Assembly (NCBI GenBank): GCA_010015805.1 | Contig: ML978146.1 | Coordinates: 104,831-168,830, forward strand | Direction: 5' to 3' | DNA from: Rhizodiscina lignyota | Lineage: Eukaryota; Ascomycota; Dothideomycetes; Aulographales; Rhizodiscinaceae | Length of the DNA stretch: 64,000 bases | Shown: positions 30,914-40,684 of the stretch, piece by piece | Layout of the letters: every line of letters starts with the position of its first letter | How positions within the stretch are numbered: position 1 is the first letter of the stretch | Made by a program: the position numbers and the translations under genes | The notes under the pieces: generated by a model | The model's database searches: none | Seen by the model: the letters and a program-made list of their open reading frames with translations, nothing else | Told to the model about the DNA's origin: nothing

Positions 30914-31225
30914 CTTGTTGTAGTATGCAGCGACCTCTGCGATGCTGTACTGTCTTTGAAGATTATATGTTGCTCATTGGCGGTGAATTCAACATTCATA
31001 TGTCCAAGATGCTGCAATAGTCTCCCGTATATTCAGCCTTACGACGTCACTACCGTAAACAACCTGGAGCTTGGAACGCGCCAGAGCTCGCATCTCTTCC
31101 TTCCATCTCTTCCTTCCCACATAAATATTACGCCTTCACTGCTACGCGTTCGTAGAAGCTGGAGATCACCGCCATGCTCGTACACCAAAGGTGACAGAAC
31201 GACCTTTACCACAGCCTCACACACC
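30914..31225. promoter_or_regulatory. Bidirectional housekeeping promoter
   Basis: 312 bp between the divergent start codons of the GTPase and the membrane protein. No accessory-cluster hexamer is present. Confidence 0.4.
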
Positions 31226-32974
31226 ATGGCGCCAGTCGAGCCTTCGTTCCTCAACTCCAATGCCGGCCCTCTCGCGCAGCTCTACACCCAAATCGCCGTC
31301 GCCGGCACGCTCCTCGCCTTCATATGCGGCAACATCTCTAATGCGCACCTCAATGTTCCTCCCGCACAGCATACGCGCAGCCAGCATACGCTCCACCGTC
31401 GCGGCATCATCATCTTTGCGACCCTGGCCCTGCTTGGCCTCGTGCTGAGCGCGTACTTTGCCGTCGCTCGGCGCGTGCTGTCGTACCGGCAATGGGCTGA
31501 ACAGGGCGGCGAGAATGTGCCCGGCACGCTGTGGACGGGATGGTACACGAAGACGGCGGATGGCAAGCTAATTCCAAATGAGGAGGTGGTGTGGCAGCTG
31601 GGGCGGTGGATGCAGGACACGAATATCTGGGTTGAAGGGGACTCACTTGCGCTCACGTCGGCGAAGGCGTGGTGGTGGACGCAGCAGCAGTTCGCCGCCA
31701 GCCTGGCGTGGAGCGCGTATGTGGGCATTGAGGCGCGCCGACGACATATGCCCACCTTCACCATCATGTCGTTCATTGTCCTCTCCTCGCTTGTTGGATT
31801 GAATGTCGCACAGAATCTCTTCTATATTGCGCTTCTGCTCACTCCAGACACTGCGCCCTCCGATAAGTCGACCTCTGACCCTCTTTGGGCTCCAATCGGG
31901 GGAGTTCAGGCAGTCTACAGCGTCCTTCCTTCGCTTTTACTGGCCTTTACGCCGCATCTTCCTTCGGCGCTCACATTGCTTACCTTTCAGCGTTGGATAC
32001 TACCTCTCCTACGTGCCAACATTAGCATTATAGTTCCAAAGGCCCTCAAACACAGATTCAACTCCACAGGCGCCGCGCGTCGCTCATACACCCCTCTCTT
32101 CTCCATCCTCGCAGTGTTCGCACTCGTCATGCACATACAGCAGACCTTCCTTGCCTTTGGCGAGAACACTCCTCGACATCGACGCTCGCACTTCAGATTT
32201 ATCTGGGGCCATCAAGAAGCAGACCAATCATATGGCAGCCTAGAAAGAGCTGGATTGGCAGCAGGAAAGGTTCTCGATGTCCTCCATACACATCCAGCAA
32301 TCAGTGCGGCTGCTTGGGACGTTCTACTCTCTGCGTTCAGCTTTTGCATTTATGCCGCGGTTCGCGGCATTGATCCGAGCGGAATGTTGAAGTATAGCCT
32401 TGCGCCCTGGCTTAAATTACACGACCATGCGGAGGAACATGAAACTTCGAGCGCGACGAAGATGGACGAACCAAGCAAGTCCAAACGAGGACGAAAGCCT
32501 TCCTCGTCCGCATCGAATGCGCTGACCTCCAGCGCAAAGGCTGTCGCAGATGCAGTCAAGGCCCCACAGAAGCGCAAGCCGAAGGGGAGACGTGGTATAC
32601 CAGCAGACGCCGACGATCCCATCACGAAAGTCACGACGGCGAATATTCTGGACGATGCAGAAACACCTGCTGCAAGTACAAGGAGGAGTATGCGCGTGAA
32701 AAATGCGGGCAGAACTCCACGCGCCCCACGGACTATTATCCACCGAGAAGAAGAGGAGGAGGATGATGAGGAGGACGAAGAAGAAGAAGAAGAAGTTGAT
32801 GAGGAATACAGGCCAACGCCTGCTACGCAAAGGGCTGTGGAGAAGGTCGTACACAATGTCGTCGAGTCAGAGGATGCGGCGACAGCAGGTGAGGCAGCTG
32901 CGCTGGGATGGGGCTTGTTTGTGCTGGGCGGGTTAGGAGTCCTGAGTGCGGCGGTTTGTGGGGCGGATGGATAA
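31226..32974 (+). CDS. Conserved fungal multi-pass membrane protein with acidic tail, function unknown
   Basis: A single exon from ATG 31226, 582 residues. The frame is open further upstream, but that part lies in the divergent promoter and lacks character. About seven to eight hydrophobic segments run through residues 15-400, for example IAVAGTLLAFICGNIS, GIIIFATLALLGLVLSAYF, IMSFIVLSSLVGLNVAQNLFY and FSILAVFALVMHIQ. These are followed by a long Lys/Ser-rich then Glu/Asp-rich cytoplasmic region with a run of acidic residues near 505-525. A last hydrophobic stretch (LGWGLFVLGGLGVLSAAV) ends the protein. I do not recognise a named domain. Context with GTPase and ribosome genes suggests a conserved rather than accessory gene. 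Confidence 0.8.
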   Translation: MAPVEPSFLNSNAGPLAQLYTQIAVAGTLLAFICGNISNAHLNVPPAQHTRSQHTLHRRGIIIFATLALLGLVLSAYFAVARRVLSYRQWAEQGGENVPGTLWTGWYTKTADGKLIPNEEVVWQLGRWMQDTNIWVEGDSLALTSAKAWWWTQQQFAASLAWSAYVGIEARRRHMPTFTIMSFIVLSSLVGLNVAQNLFYIALLLTPDTAPSDKSTSDPLWAPIGGVQAVYSVLPSLLLAFTPHLPSALTLLTFQRWILPLLRANISIIVPKALKHRFNSTGAARRSYTPLFSILAVFALVMHIQQTFLAFGENTPRHRRSHFRFIWGHQEADQSYGSLERAGLAAGKVLDVLHTHPAISAAAWDVLLSAFSFCIYAAVRGIDPSGMLKYSLAPWLKLHDHAEEHETSSATKMDEPSKSKRGRKPSSSASNALTSSAKAVADAVKAPQKRKPKGRRGIPADADDPITKVTTANILDDAETPAASTRRSMRVKNAGRTPRAPRTIIHREEEEEDDEEDEEEEEEVDEEYRPTPATQRAVEKVVHNVVESEDAATAGEAAALGWGLFVLGGLGVLSAAVCGADG

Positions 32975-33497
32975 GACCGATTGTGGTATATGATGGGTTT
33001 GGTATGGGCACTATGGTAGGGGAGGCTGGGCCCTGCATTTGCTGTGGAGTTTATGGTGTGGTGTTTTGATATCCGCAGGTTTGGCAGATAGTGGGTTATG
33101 GGACGAAAGGACGGTGGGACGACGGGACTAGATTATGATGGTTACGTTTCTGGAAGAGTTGCGCTGGCGTTGCTGGGTAACGGATGCAAGAAGGTCATGA
33201 TATTCGAACTCGTGGGAGTAAATGGATTGTGGTAGTTGGTATAATGAAGGGCAACAGGCCTCTTCACCTGCGCATCATCCCCTCCTAATGATCAGATCAT
33301 CAATGGTATTTTGTATGGAAACTATCGCAATTGAGTCAGTACTTCATTGCATGTACTCGACGCATGTCAGATACTCACTTTCAACGAACAAACTCCAGCG
33401 CTATGCTTCGGACTGGGATTATCATGTCTCAGTCCGATATACAAATATACAATACTCCGCATGCTCGAATCCAAGCCGCGCAGTCAACCAACTTCCC
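32975..33497. other. Convergent intergenic stretch, no gene seen
   Basis: 523 bp between the 3' ends of the membrane-protein gene and the mL41 gene. It probably holds 3' UTRs only; an open frame through 33222-33878 is antisense to mL41 and is not believed. Confidence 0.4.
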
Positions 33498-33912
33498 TCA
33501 AGCCCCATTCTCCTCCTTCCATCGCTGCAGATATCTCTCCCCAGTTATCGCAAACTGAGGATCCCACCACATCCCCCTCTTGATCGCATGCGGTCGGTCG
33601 ATCTTCTCGGTCACGAATGGCGTCAACTATCCACGCTTCCAGTTAGCGTCGTCTTCAACACTTCACATCTTCTCTCCTCTAACTTTTCAATTCAAACAGC
33701 AAGGGAAGGTAGCAGCATACCTCAAAGTCCGCCAACCCATCCGGCACAATGTACGTTCGCACCTTCGACGCGTCGAGCTTGTATTTTCCGAACTTGCCGA
33801 AGGTGCCCATTGATCCAGTCCGGTTGCCCTTGTAGTAGCCCTTGCGCGCTTGCTTGGTTGTTAATTGCAGGCGCTTGATGGCTTTGAGGAGGGGTTGGGT
33901 TGGATAAAACAT
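33498..33912 (-). CDS. MRPL27: Mitochondrial large-subunit ribosomal protein mL41 (yeast Mrpl27)
   Basis: Exons 33912..33721 and 33626..33498, 106 residues. The sequence MFYPTQPLLKAIKRLQLTTK, then KGYYKGNRTGSMG, KVRTYIVPDGLADFE and, after the 94-nt intron, LTPFVTEKIDR matches the L27/mL41 family across its whole length. Filamentous fungal orthologues start in the same way, which fixes the start at 33912 rather than the in-frame ATG at 33951. It is a structural protein of the mitochondrial 54S subunit. The basic N-terminus fits mitochondrial import. It is head-to-head with UTP14 over a 197-bp shared promoter, linking cytosolic and mitochondrial ribosome production. Confidence 0.93.
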
Positions 33913-34109
33913 GGTGTCGGCGCGTTTATAATTGTCAATGGGCGATATCAAAGTTGCGCTTTTAGTGGTGAGGAAAACTTGAAGCTGTTCGGCGCTGGCA
34001 GAATATCGGCCCGGAGTCGGGAGCTCTACAAAAAGTTCGAAATCTTGGCATTGCAGATATATTTTTTGTGCGATTCACTCTACAACCATTCAATTCCATA
34101 CCAACAAAT
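33913..34109. promoter_or_regulatory. Compact bidirectional promoter of mL41 and UTP14
   Basis: 197 bp separates the two start codons, so both ribosome-related genes share regulatory DNA. I identify no individual element with confidence. Confidence 0.45.
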
Positions 34110-36941
34110 ATGCCCGCGAGATTATCGAGGAGCTCTGTCTCCACCGAGGAACCGCACTCGAAGCGCAAGCGCGTCCAGAAGCGTGCGCTGAACGCCCTCT
34201 CCATCGCGGAAGAGGAAGAGCCTGACCGACCGCGAGTGCGACAACACCGCCTGGGCGAATCAGAAGGTGGCGAGTCGAGATGGAAGCGTCGAAGACTTGA
34301 ACATGATGAGGAAGAAGATGAAGAGGAGGATGGAGATTCGGCATCAAGGCGCAGACAAAAGCATGACTCGCGCCGCGAAAGAGGGGACGAGCTAGATGTG
34401 TCGGAGGGGAGCGACAGCGAGGGGAATACTTGGCAGATGGGGCATGTGGATGAGGATGACGATAGTGATATTGATAGCGATGATGCTTTTGGGGATAGCG
34501 ACGAAGAAAGATTTGAAGGGTTCACGTTTCGAGGCTCGTCGACGAACAAACCGAAACCAAAGCGAGACAGAGCCTCCGATGGTGATGATGAGGACCTTTT
34601 GGATGAGGATGGGAAGGGCGATGCAGACAACGACGATGATGATGAGAGTCTTGGAGAAGAGGCGGTGGATCTTGCTACAATGCTAGATAATTACGAAGAG
34701 GAGGAGGAGGAAGAGCAGGGCGGACGGCGTTCAGGAGCGCAGCAAAAAGGCTCTCAGGACGACAAGGAAGATATATGGTCTCCCTCTGAGGATGAAGCAG
34801 AACCCGACGAATCTGCTGGGCTTGCAAAAATGAGCGCAATTGTATCAGCTCTACCCGTGGAGGATGACGATGACACGACACAGCGCAAGTCCTTCACGAG
34901 TCAAGGATTACAACCTGGGAAGACCGCCACCAAACAGAAAGTGACATTTGACGATCTACTCGGGAAGAGTACCGGTACCGATATCGCGGTTTCGAAACGC
35001 GCTCGCAAACTGGCGACAATGAATGACAGACCTTCCAAGAATAGTGGAGCATCTGGAAGACTTGATGTGGCCCCAGCAAAGAGAGTGAAAGATCAGAACG
35101 AGCGCAAGGCAGCAGACAAGAAGGCGAGGGAAACACTGGACCGCTGGGTCGACACTGTCAAGCACAACAGGCGAGCAGAGCATGTATCGTTTCCACTTGC
35201 CGATCCAACGATGTCTACACCGGCTGGAGCGAAGCGACTGCTTCCCACTTCGGCATCTCTTCCGGCTACGGATTTGGAGAGCGCCATCTCGAACATCCTG
35301 CAGGAAAGTGGTTTGGGAGGGCCTGGCAAGAAGGATGAAGAAGAAGAGATTCAGGAATTCGAAGAGCTTCAGATGCGCAAGATGCCGATTGAGGAGGTCG
35401 AAGCTCGACGCGCACAACTGCGAATGGCACGAGATCTCATGTTCCGAGAGGAGATCCGGGCAAAGCGGATCAAGAAGATCAAGAGCAAGGCATACAGACG
35501 TGTCCATCGGAAGGAGAAGGAACGAGCTGCGCTCAGAGATGCAGATATCTTTGGCGAGGGGGAGATGTCTGACGACGAGCGCGAAAGACTAGATCGACGT
35601 CGAGCGGAAGAGCGAATGGGCGCTAAGCATCGAGACAGTAAATGGGCAAAGAGTATGAAGCAGGCTGGTAGAGCGGCTTGGGATGAAGACGCTCGTGCCG
35701 GTATTGTGGATATGGCGAGGCGGAATGAGGAGTTGCGGAGAAGGATCGAGGGGAAGGAAATGCGAGAGGAGAGTGATGAGATTTCAGAGTCGAGTGATAA
35801 TGAGGAGGGGGACGACGATGAGGGAGCGACGAGGAAGATGCAGCAGAAGTTGAACAATTTGCAGCGTACGGACGACTCCAAGCTGTCCGGCATAGCTGGC
35901 ATGAAGTTTATGCAGGTTGCTGAAGCAGCGCGCAAGGCTCAGAACGACGAAGACATCGATCGACTGCGGCGAGAGCTGGCTGGTGAAGATTCTTTTGAGG
36001 ACAAGTCCAACGACGAAGAAACAAACGTTCAAGGACGACGGAAGTATGGGCCGAAAGAAAGACAAGCTTCAAAATCTGCGATTACGGCAGCCCCTCAAAA
36101 TCGCAGCGAATTCGAAGAGCGCAATGAGTCTGACGGCGACGATCAGGGCGAAAATGATGAGGTTGGAATCGCCATGGAACGCAATGACCAAGCTACACAG
36201 TCAAACAAGTTCAAGCAGAAATTCAGGCTGCCAAACAAGCTAAGCAACAATGTTGATCAGCAGGTCATCGAACATGACGAAGAAACCGAGAACCCTTTCC
36301 TGAACCCGAAGAAGCGCAACAGAAAGAAGAAGGCAGAAACACAGGCTTCAGTCGATGTCTCCAAGAAGGGAGCCTCTCCTGATGCTGCTACCGATACCGA
36401 CGGCTGGATCACGGTATCTCACAAGCAAAATGGTGCTGAAACCGGGGTCAGCGACAATGAGGAGGAACCACCTACTCTCTCTCGCAACGAGCTGCTCGTC
36501 CAACAAGCCTTCGCCGGCGACTACACCGCAGAGGATTTCGAGAAGCAAAAGAATGCCGTCATCGAAGAAGAAGACGAGAAGGTCATCGACAACGCTCTGC
36601 CTGGCTGGGGTTCCTGGGCCGGCGCTGGCGTCTCCAGGCGCGAACAGAATCGCAACAAGGGCCGCTTCCTCACGAAGCAAGACGGTGTGAAACTCCAGGA
36701 CAGGAAAGACGTGAAACTCAAGAACGTTATTATTAACGAGAAGAGAGTCAAGAAGAATGGCGCATATCTTGCGTCTCAGCTACCGTTCCCGTATGGGACG
36801 AGGGAGGAGTATGAGAGGAGTATGAGGATGCCGGTGGGTGGGGAGTGGAATACAAAGGTCACGTTGCAGGAGAATGTTAAGCCGAGGGTGCTGGTTAAGC
36901 AGGGAATGGTGATTAAGCCTATTGAGAAGCCGTTGGTGTAG
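34110..36941 (+). CDS. UTP14: UTP14, U3 snoRNA-associated small-subunit processome protein
   Basis: A single exon of 943 residues from ATG 34110. The N-terminal 230 residues are strongly acidic with Lys/Arg blocks (a nucleolar signature). Then come the Utp14 family motifs: VDLATMLDNYEE, KVTFDDLLGKS, LDRWVDTVKHNRRAEHVSFPL, IEEVEARRAQLRMARDLMFR with IKSKAYRRVHRKEK, and FMQVAEAARKAQNDEDI. The C-terminal WGSWAGAGVSRREQNR and SQLPFPYGTREEYERSMRMP-type ending are hallmark parts of the family. Utp14 works in 18S rRNA maturation and activates the helicase Dhr1. Its last 140 bases recur in decayed form at 40826-40966. Confidence 0.95.
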   Translation: MPARLSRSSVSTEEPHSKRKRVQKRALNALSIAEEEEPDRPRVRQHRLGESEGGESRWKRRRLEHDEEEDEEEDGDSASRRRQKHDSRRERGDELDVSEGSDSEGNTWQMGHVDEDDDSDIDSDDAFGDSDEERFEGFTFRGSSTNKPKPKRDRASDGDDEDLLDEDGKGDADNDDDDESLGEEAVDLATMLDNYEEEEEEEQGGRRSGAQQKGSQDDKEDIWSPSEDEAEPDESAGLAKMSAIVSALPVEDDDDTTQRKSFTSQGLQPGKTATKQKVTFDDLLGKSTGTDIAVSKRARKLATMNDRPSKNSGASGRLDVAPAKRVKDQNERKAADKKARETLDRWVDTVKHNRRAEHVSFPLADPTMSTPAGAKRLLPTSASLPATDLESAISNILQESGLGGPGKKDEEEEIQEFEELQMRKMPIEEVEARRAQLRMARDLMFREEIRAKRIKKIKSKAYRRVHRKEKERAALRDADIFGEGEMSDDERERLDRRRAEERMGAKHRDSKWAKSMKQAGRAAWDEDARAGIVDMARRNEELRRRIEGKEMREESDEISESSDNEEGDDDEGATRKMQQKLNNLQRTDDSKLSGIAGMKFMQVAEAARKAQNDEDIDRLRRELAGEDSFEDKSNDEETNVQGRRKYGPKERQASKSAITAAPQNRSEFEERNESDGDDQGENDEVGIAMERNDQATQSNKFKQKFRLPNKLSNNVDQQVIEHDEETENPFLNPKKRNRKKKAETQASVDVSKKGASPDAATDTDGWITVSHKQNGAETGVSDNEEEPPTLSRNELLVQQAFAGDYTAEDFEKQKNAVIEEEDEKVIDNALPGWGSWAGAGVSRREQNRNKGRFLTKQDGVKLQDRKDVKLKNVIINEKRVKKNGAYLASQLPFPYGTREEYERSMRMPVGGEWNTKVTLQENVKPRVLVKQGMVIKPIEKPLV

Positions 36942-37186
36942 GTGCAGTGTGAGACAGGATGATGGCCGCATGGACTCACGGAGTTTGGTACTACGAAATC
37001 TAGTCATCTGAATGATGCTCACGCATTTACCTAAAAGGAAGATAAACCTTGATTGGCTGCACATCTTCGAGCCGAGCATCAAATTATTACCACCAGAGCA
37101 TTGGCACACAAATTGCCCCGGACCGCTTCACTGTGCCTAGGACGCTTCTCAATTGGCGCCGAGACCTCTTTCCCATTTCATATTCC
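36942..37186. other. Short convergent spacer
   Basis: 245 bp between UTP14 and the membrane-protein gene on the other strand. No gene seen. Confidence 0.35.
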
Positions 37187-38641
37187 TCAAATATTGATGT
37201 GTGGTATATACATGGACCAGTCAACAGACACGAATGCGCTTACTGGAAGCCGCCGTAAGGAGATAATGTCTTCGATCAGGATATATATCCGGAAGATCGT
37301 GTACAGGGCACACAGCGGTGTGGTGAAAAGCAGAGCATGAAGTGGAATTTCGAGGGCTGGATCCTGGTCTGGACTGTTGTTCCGCGTCTTGGAAAGTAGT
37401 CGTTTAAGCGTGCTCAGCTTCTTTTCCTTTGAAGGTCTGGCCGGCGCTCCTGGTTGCTTGGTCTGTTCAATATCGCGCGGCACATCGACTTCCTCTGAGA
37501 TCTGATTGGGTCTCAGAAACATGTATGAGGCTTCGAAGATCGCCCCAATGACTACAACTACCAAAGTGCCCAGAGTGGAGATTCGCCACAATAGCCTTTC
37601 TACGTTCGAAGGATAATATAGATTCCACCCTGCTACAAAAATCCCAGTGTACGAGAATGACAATAGCAGCATCAAGAAGACCATCGGCCGGGTAAGCCTG
37701 GGAAATTAGAACGAAGTAAACCTTTACACTGGCTTAACTCGTGGCCGGATTATCACAACTCTCATTCGTCGAAGGATGTTAACATAGTAGACCCAAAGTT
37801 GACTGCCAATCCATTCCTTTCGGCTGATACACTCCAGTGGCGTGAGATGGTACTCCTCGAGGCTTGCTCCAGGAAACTCGCTGACGATCTTCTTCAATTC
37901 CGATTCGCATTGCAGTGTTACAGGGTATAGAATATCCATTGGTTTGTTTCTCCAGAAGCAGAGTGTGCCCAAGGCGCAGAAGATGTACCCCAATGTCGTC
38001 AGTTCCAGTGTGGTAACCGCTAGCCGCTGGGTTGGACGAGCTATCGTGTTAAGTGTGAACCAGAACATTTGAACGGAAGAGATGATCCTGTAAAGCTGTT
38101 AGCATGTGTTCTTTGCTTGCTCCAATTGTACTAGCCGTGAAAGTCCGTCACGCTTGTTTTTGTCCTTGATCACATCCAAGGTTAAATGCGAAGGATACTG
38201 AAGATACTCTTTGGCAACGAGATAGTGCAATTGTTCAGCGTTAACCGGAAATGCGTTGCAGCCATCGAACTTCACATGAACGCCTCCCATATCAGCAAAA
38301 TATGAGTGCCTCATGGTCCAATCGTCTGTAGGCTGTGATTTCTTAACTGTCCTGAATTTCTGAGTGGCAGTCTTTGCGCAACAATACTGTCCAATTGCTG
38401 ACATGAGGACGAACTCAGGACCGAGAATTCCAAGGCAGAACATATGCCATCGGTCTTGGATGATGTCCCTGGATCCTTTACCAGGAGCTGGTACATTAAC
38501 GCAAGCACAGGTCCAGATGCAAAGGAAGGTGGTAATCGCGCAAGAAGTCAGAATGTCTAGCGTCCCTCGATCATTGGATTGTGGTACCCAACCTCGAGTG
38601 CCTCCATGTTGTACAGTTGTATTGAGCGTAGTTGAGTTCAT
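37187..38641 (-). CDS. Fungal integral membrane protein of unknown function (splicing uncertain)
   Basis: The coding parts are about 38641..38150, 38087..37833 and 37697..37187. Part 1 has GTLDILTSCAITTFLCIWTC, the NVPAPGKGS segment and a HSYFADMGG motif, then IKDKNKRDGLSR. Part 2 has SVQMFWFTLNTIARPTQRLA and LELTTLGYIFCALG. Part 3 has RPMVFLMLLLSFSYTGIFVAGWN. These match in order a large fungal family (WSIVWSC.TTIFLCTW ... DKSK.D ... W..QC.AR) whose function is not established. Neither junction closes with a standard GT donor in the right phase next to the conserved blocks. A GC-AG intron (donor after SR, GCTAGT) fits junction 1, and a donor at about 37832 fits junction 2. One-base lesions are the alternative, so a recent pseudogene is possible. 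Confidence 0.6.
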
Positions 38642-39647
38642 CGGCAGCTCGAACAGCAATCTAGCGGTAGTTGTCGTGGTATTACACTTGAAGACGTGAG
38701 TAAGGAGAGTCTAACCTCTCCACTGCAATAAACCTCTGGAGCATATAATTATACTCTGCCGCGAAGTTCAGACTCCACACGGCCAATGCGCATCAGCGCT
38801 GAAACATTGCGGCACAGCACCGCGCATGCGCACCCACACTTTGACAACTACACCAGCCTAGGACTCAGACAGATCGAAAACATAGACTGCTGTAGCTCGT
38901 GCGACTGGAGATGACAAAATATGTCGGATCTGAGCCCCCACGCTCCTCGTCAGTTGCCATGATTGGTGTATAGACGGTCAAGGAGACTGTTTCGAGCAGA
39001 TAGGCGCCGTAGATAGACGCCGAACCCTTGCCAACCGCGATGGCTCCCTGCAAGACGATGGCCGGCTCATTGGGCAAAGTTGTGTGGTTTAATTCCGGAT
39101 GAGACTTCGGTGGCGTGGACAAGCGCTGAGATTCGCTCTCAACTCCCTTCAAATGCAGGGGGCCTTGGTGGTGGTCATCCACACCTGCGGCTCCTAGCTA
39201 CGCTGATGGATTGATGAGTCGGCTTGGTGCATTCGAAGCGTGCAACAATTTCATGGTGCAATCTGAATGTTTGAAAGCAAAGCAACGAAAGAAAAGAATC
39301 TCCATTTGAGCAATGTATTCTTGGGAGCGATGCTTCCCTGTTTTCATCAGCAGAAATTGCAAAGCCTGTACGAATTACCGAGATGCAACATGTTGATCGG
39401 ACGGAGACGCTGCAAGAATGTAAGAACTTGGAAAGTCAGATCAAGTCTGGATATGCACAGGGTAAAATGTCATCTGCACAATACATCCAAGTGCCGTCCA
39501 GAGGGCCGCTTATATAATCATGGTCGGTGCCTGGCAGTCCTGTATGATTGTTGATTTCCGCAACCCCACAAAACAATCCATCACGCATCATCCAGCCCTC
39601 ACCCTTTCTCAAATCCGTACCTACGGGCTTCTGCATAGTCTGCGGCA
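38642..39647. other. Divergent intergenic stretch, no gene seen
   Basis: About 1.0 kb between the membrane-protein gene and the methyltransferase. It should hold both promoters. A 105-codon frame at 38865-39182 on the minus strand has no protein character and is not called. Confidence 0.4.
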
Positions 39648-40684
39648 ATGTCCGATAGCCGTCCGAGACGGTTCCGACTGCGCTATGTAGCGGCGGTGCT
39701 CGCACTGTTTGCCGCTGTAATAATGGGTAGGTGGAGTTTCTTCTCTCAATGCTGGACAGGAAGCATGATCAGGACTTTTCCAAAGCTGCTTCAACCTCAA
39801 CCTGTCCCACTCAACGCCGCTATTTGATCGTAGATGCTAAGTCTTCCGTCTTTACAGGCCTGGTCGCGAGTAATGGCGCAGAATCTCCATCCGTGGAAGA
39901 TTATTACAGCTCTTTCGAGTCCCGACTTGGGTATTGGTTGCTACTGGGCAACACCAGACACTGCGGACTATACAAAAAGGGACAGCTTTCTCCATTCCCT
40001 ATCTCGAGAGCGCAACGCGCAATGGAGGAGAAACTTTACACACGTCTTGGGCTAAAGGAAGGAGCCCGGATCCTGGATGCAGGCGCTGGCTCCGGCTATG
40101 TTGCTATATATATGGCGCGGAAGGGTCTTAATGTCCAAGCAATCGATGTTACACCCCACCACTTAGTAGATGCCCAAAAAAATGTTCGAGAGAATGGACT
40201 AACAGAGAAGATCGCCGTCGATTACGGCGACTATCACAATCTGACGACGTTCAACGACGAATCCTTCGACGGCATTTATACTATGGAGACGTTTGTCCAT
40301 GCAGACGATCCTGTCAAAGTGCTCAATAACTTCTATCGCCTTCTGAAACCTGGTGGTGTACTAGTCCTCCATGAAGCTGATTTCAACCGGAACTCGCAGA
40401 GGCTGCAAGAGGTCCTCCGTCTATCCCACTGTGGGAATACACTGGAAGAAGGCGAGTATCGTAAGCTCGCCGAAGAGGTCGGATTCAAAGATTTTACCTT
40501 GGAAGACCTAACGGATGAGGTCTTGCCAATGTGGCGGCTCTTTGGTGTTGTTGGCTATGTTCCGTACCAGCTCTTCAAATTGCTTGGGATTGCTCATAGA
40601 TTTACAAATGTTATGGCTGGAGTTGAAGCATGGTTGAATTGGGGAGACGGCAGGTACATTTCAGTGCGTGTTGTCAAACCTTGA
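39648..40684 (+). CDS. Membrane-anchored SAM-dependent methyltransferase (sterol/UbiE-like)
   Basis: Exons 39648..39726 and 39858..40684, 301 residues. The first exon supplies a basic start (MSDSRPRRFRLRY) and a hydrophobic anchor (VAAVLALFAAVIM). The long intron ends TTTACAG and joins IMG to LVASNGAESPSVEDYY. The core begins with the conserved lead-in ESRLGYWLLLGNTRHCGLY, then motif I ILDAGAGSGYVAIYMA, post-I IDVTPHHL, an acidic GDY segment, FDGIYTMETFVHADDP and the LKPGGVLVLHEADF strand. This is a class I fold similar to sterol C24- and small-molecule C- or O-methyltransferases. The product is unknown. Starting at 39731 in the open frame would lose the anchor and add sequence read from the intron. 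Confidence 0.85.

Noticed and set aside
32350-32856. Antisense frames with poly-Ser and poly-Phe in the 31-33 kb gene
   Set aside because: They are shadows of the GAA/GAG-rich acidic tail on the sense strand.
33962-34630. A 222-codon open frame antisense to UTP14
   Set aside because: It is the reverse reading of the acidic, GA-rich UTP14 start, which gives Ser-rich nonsense. The sense strand carries a clear conserved protein.
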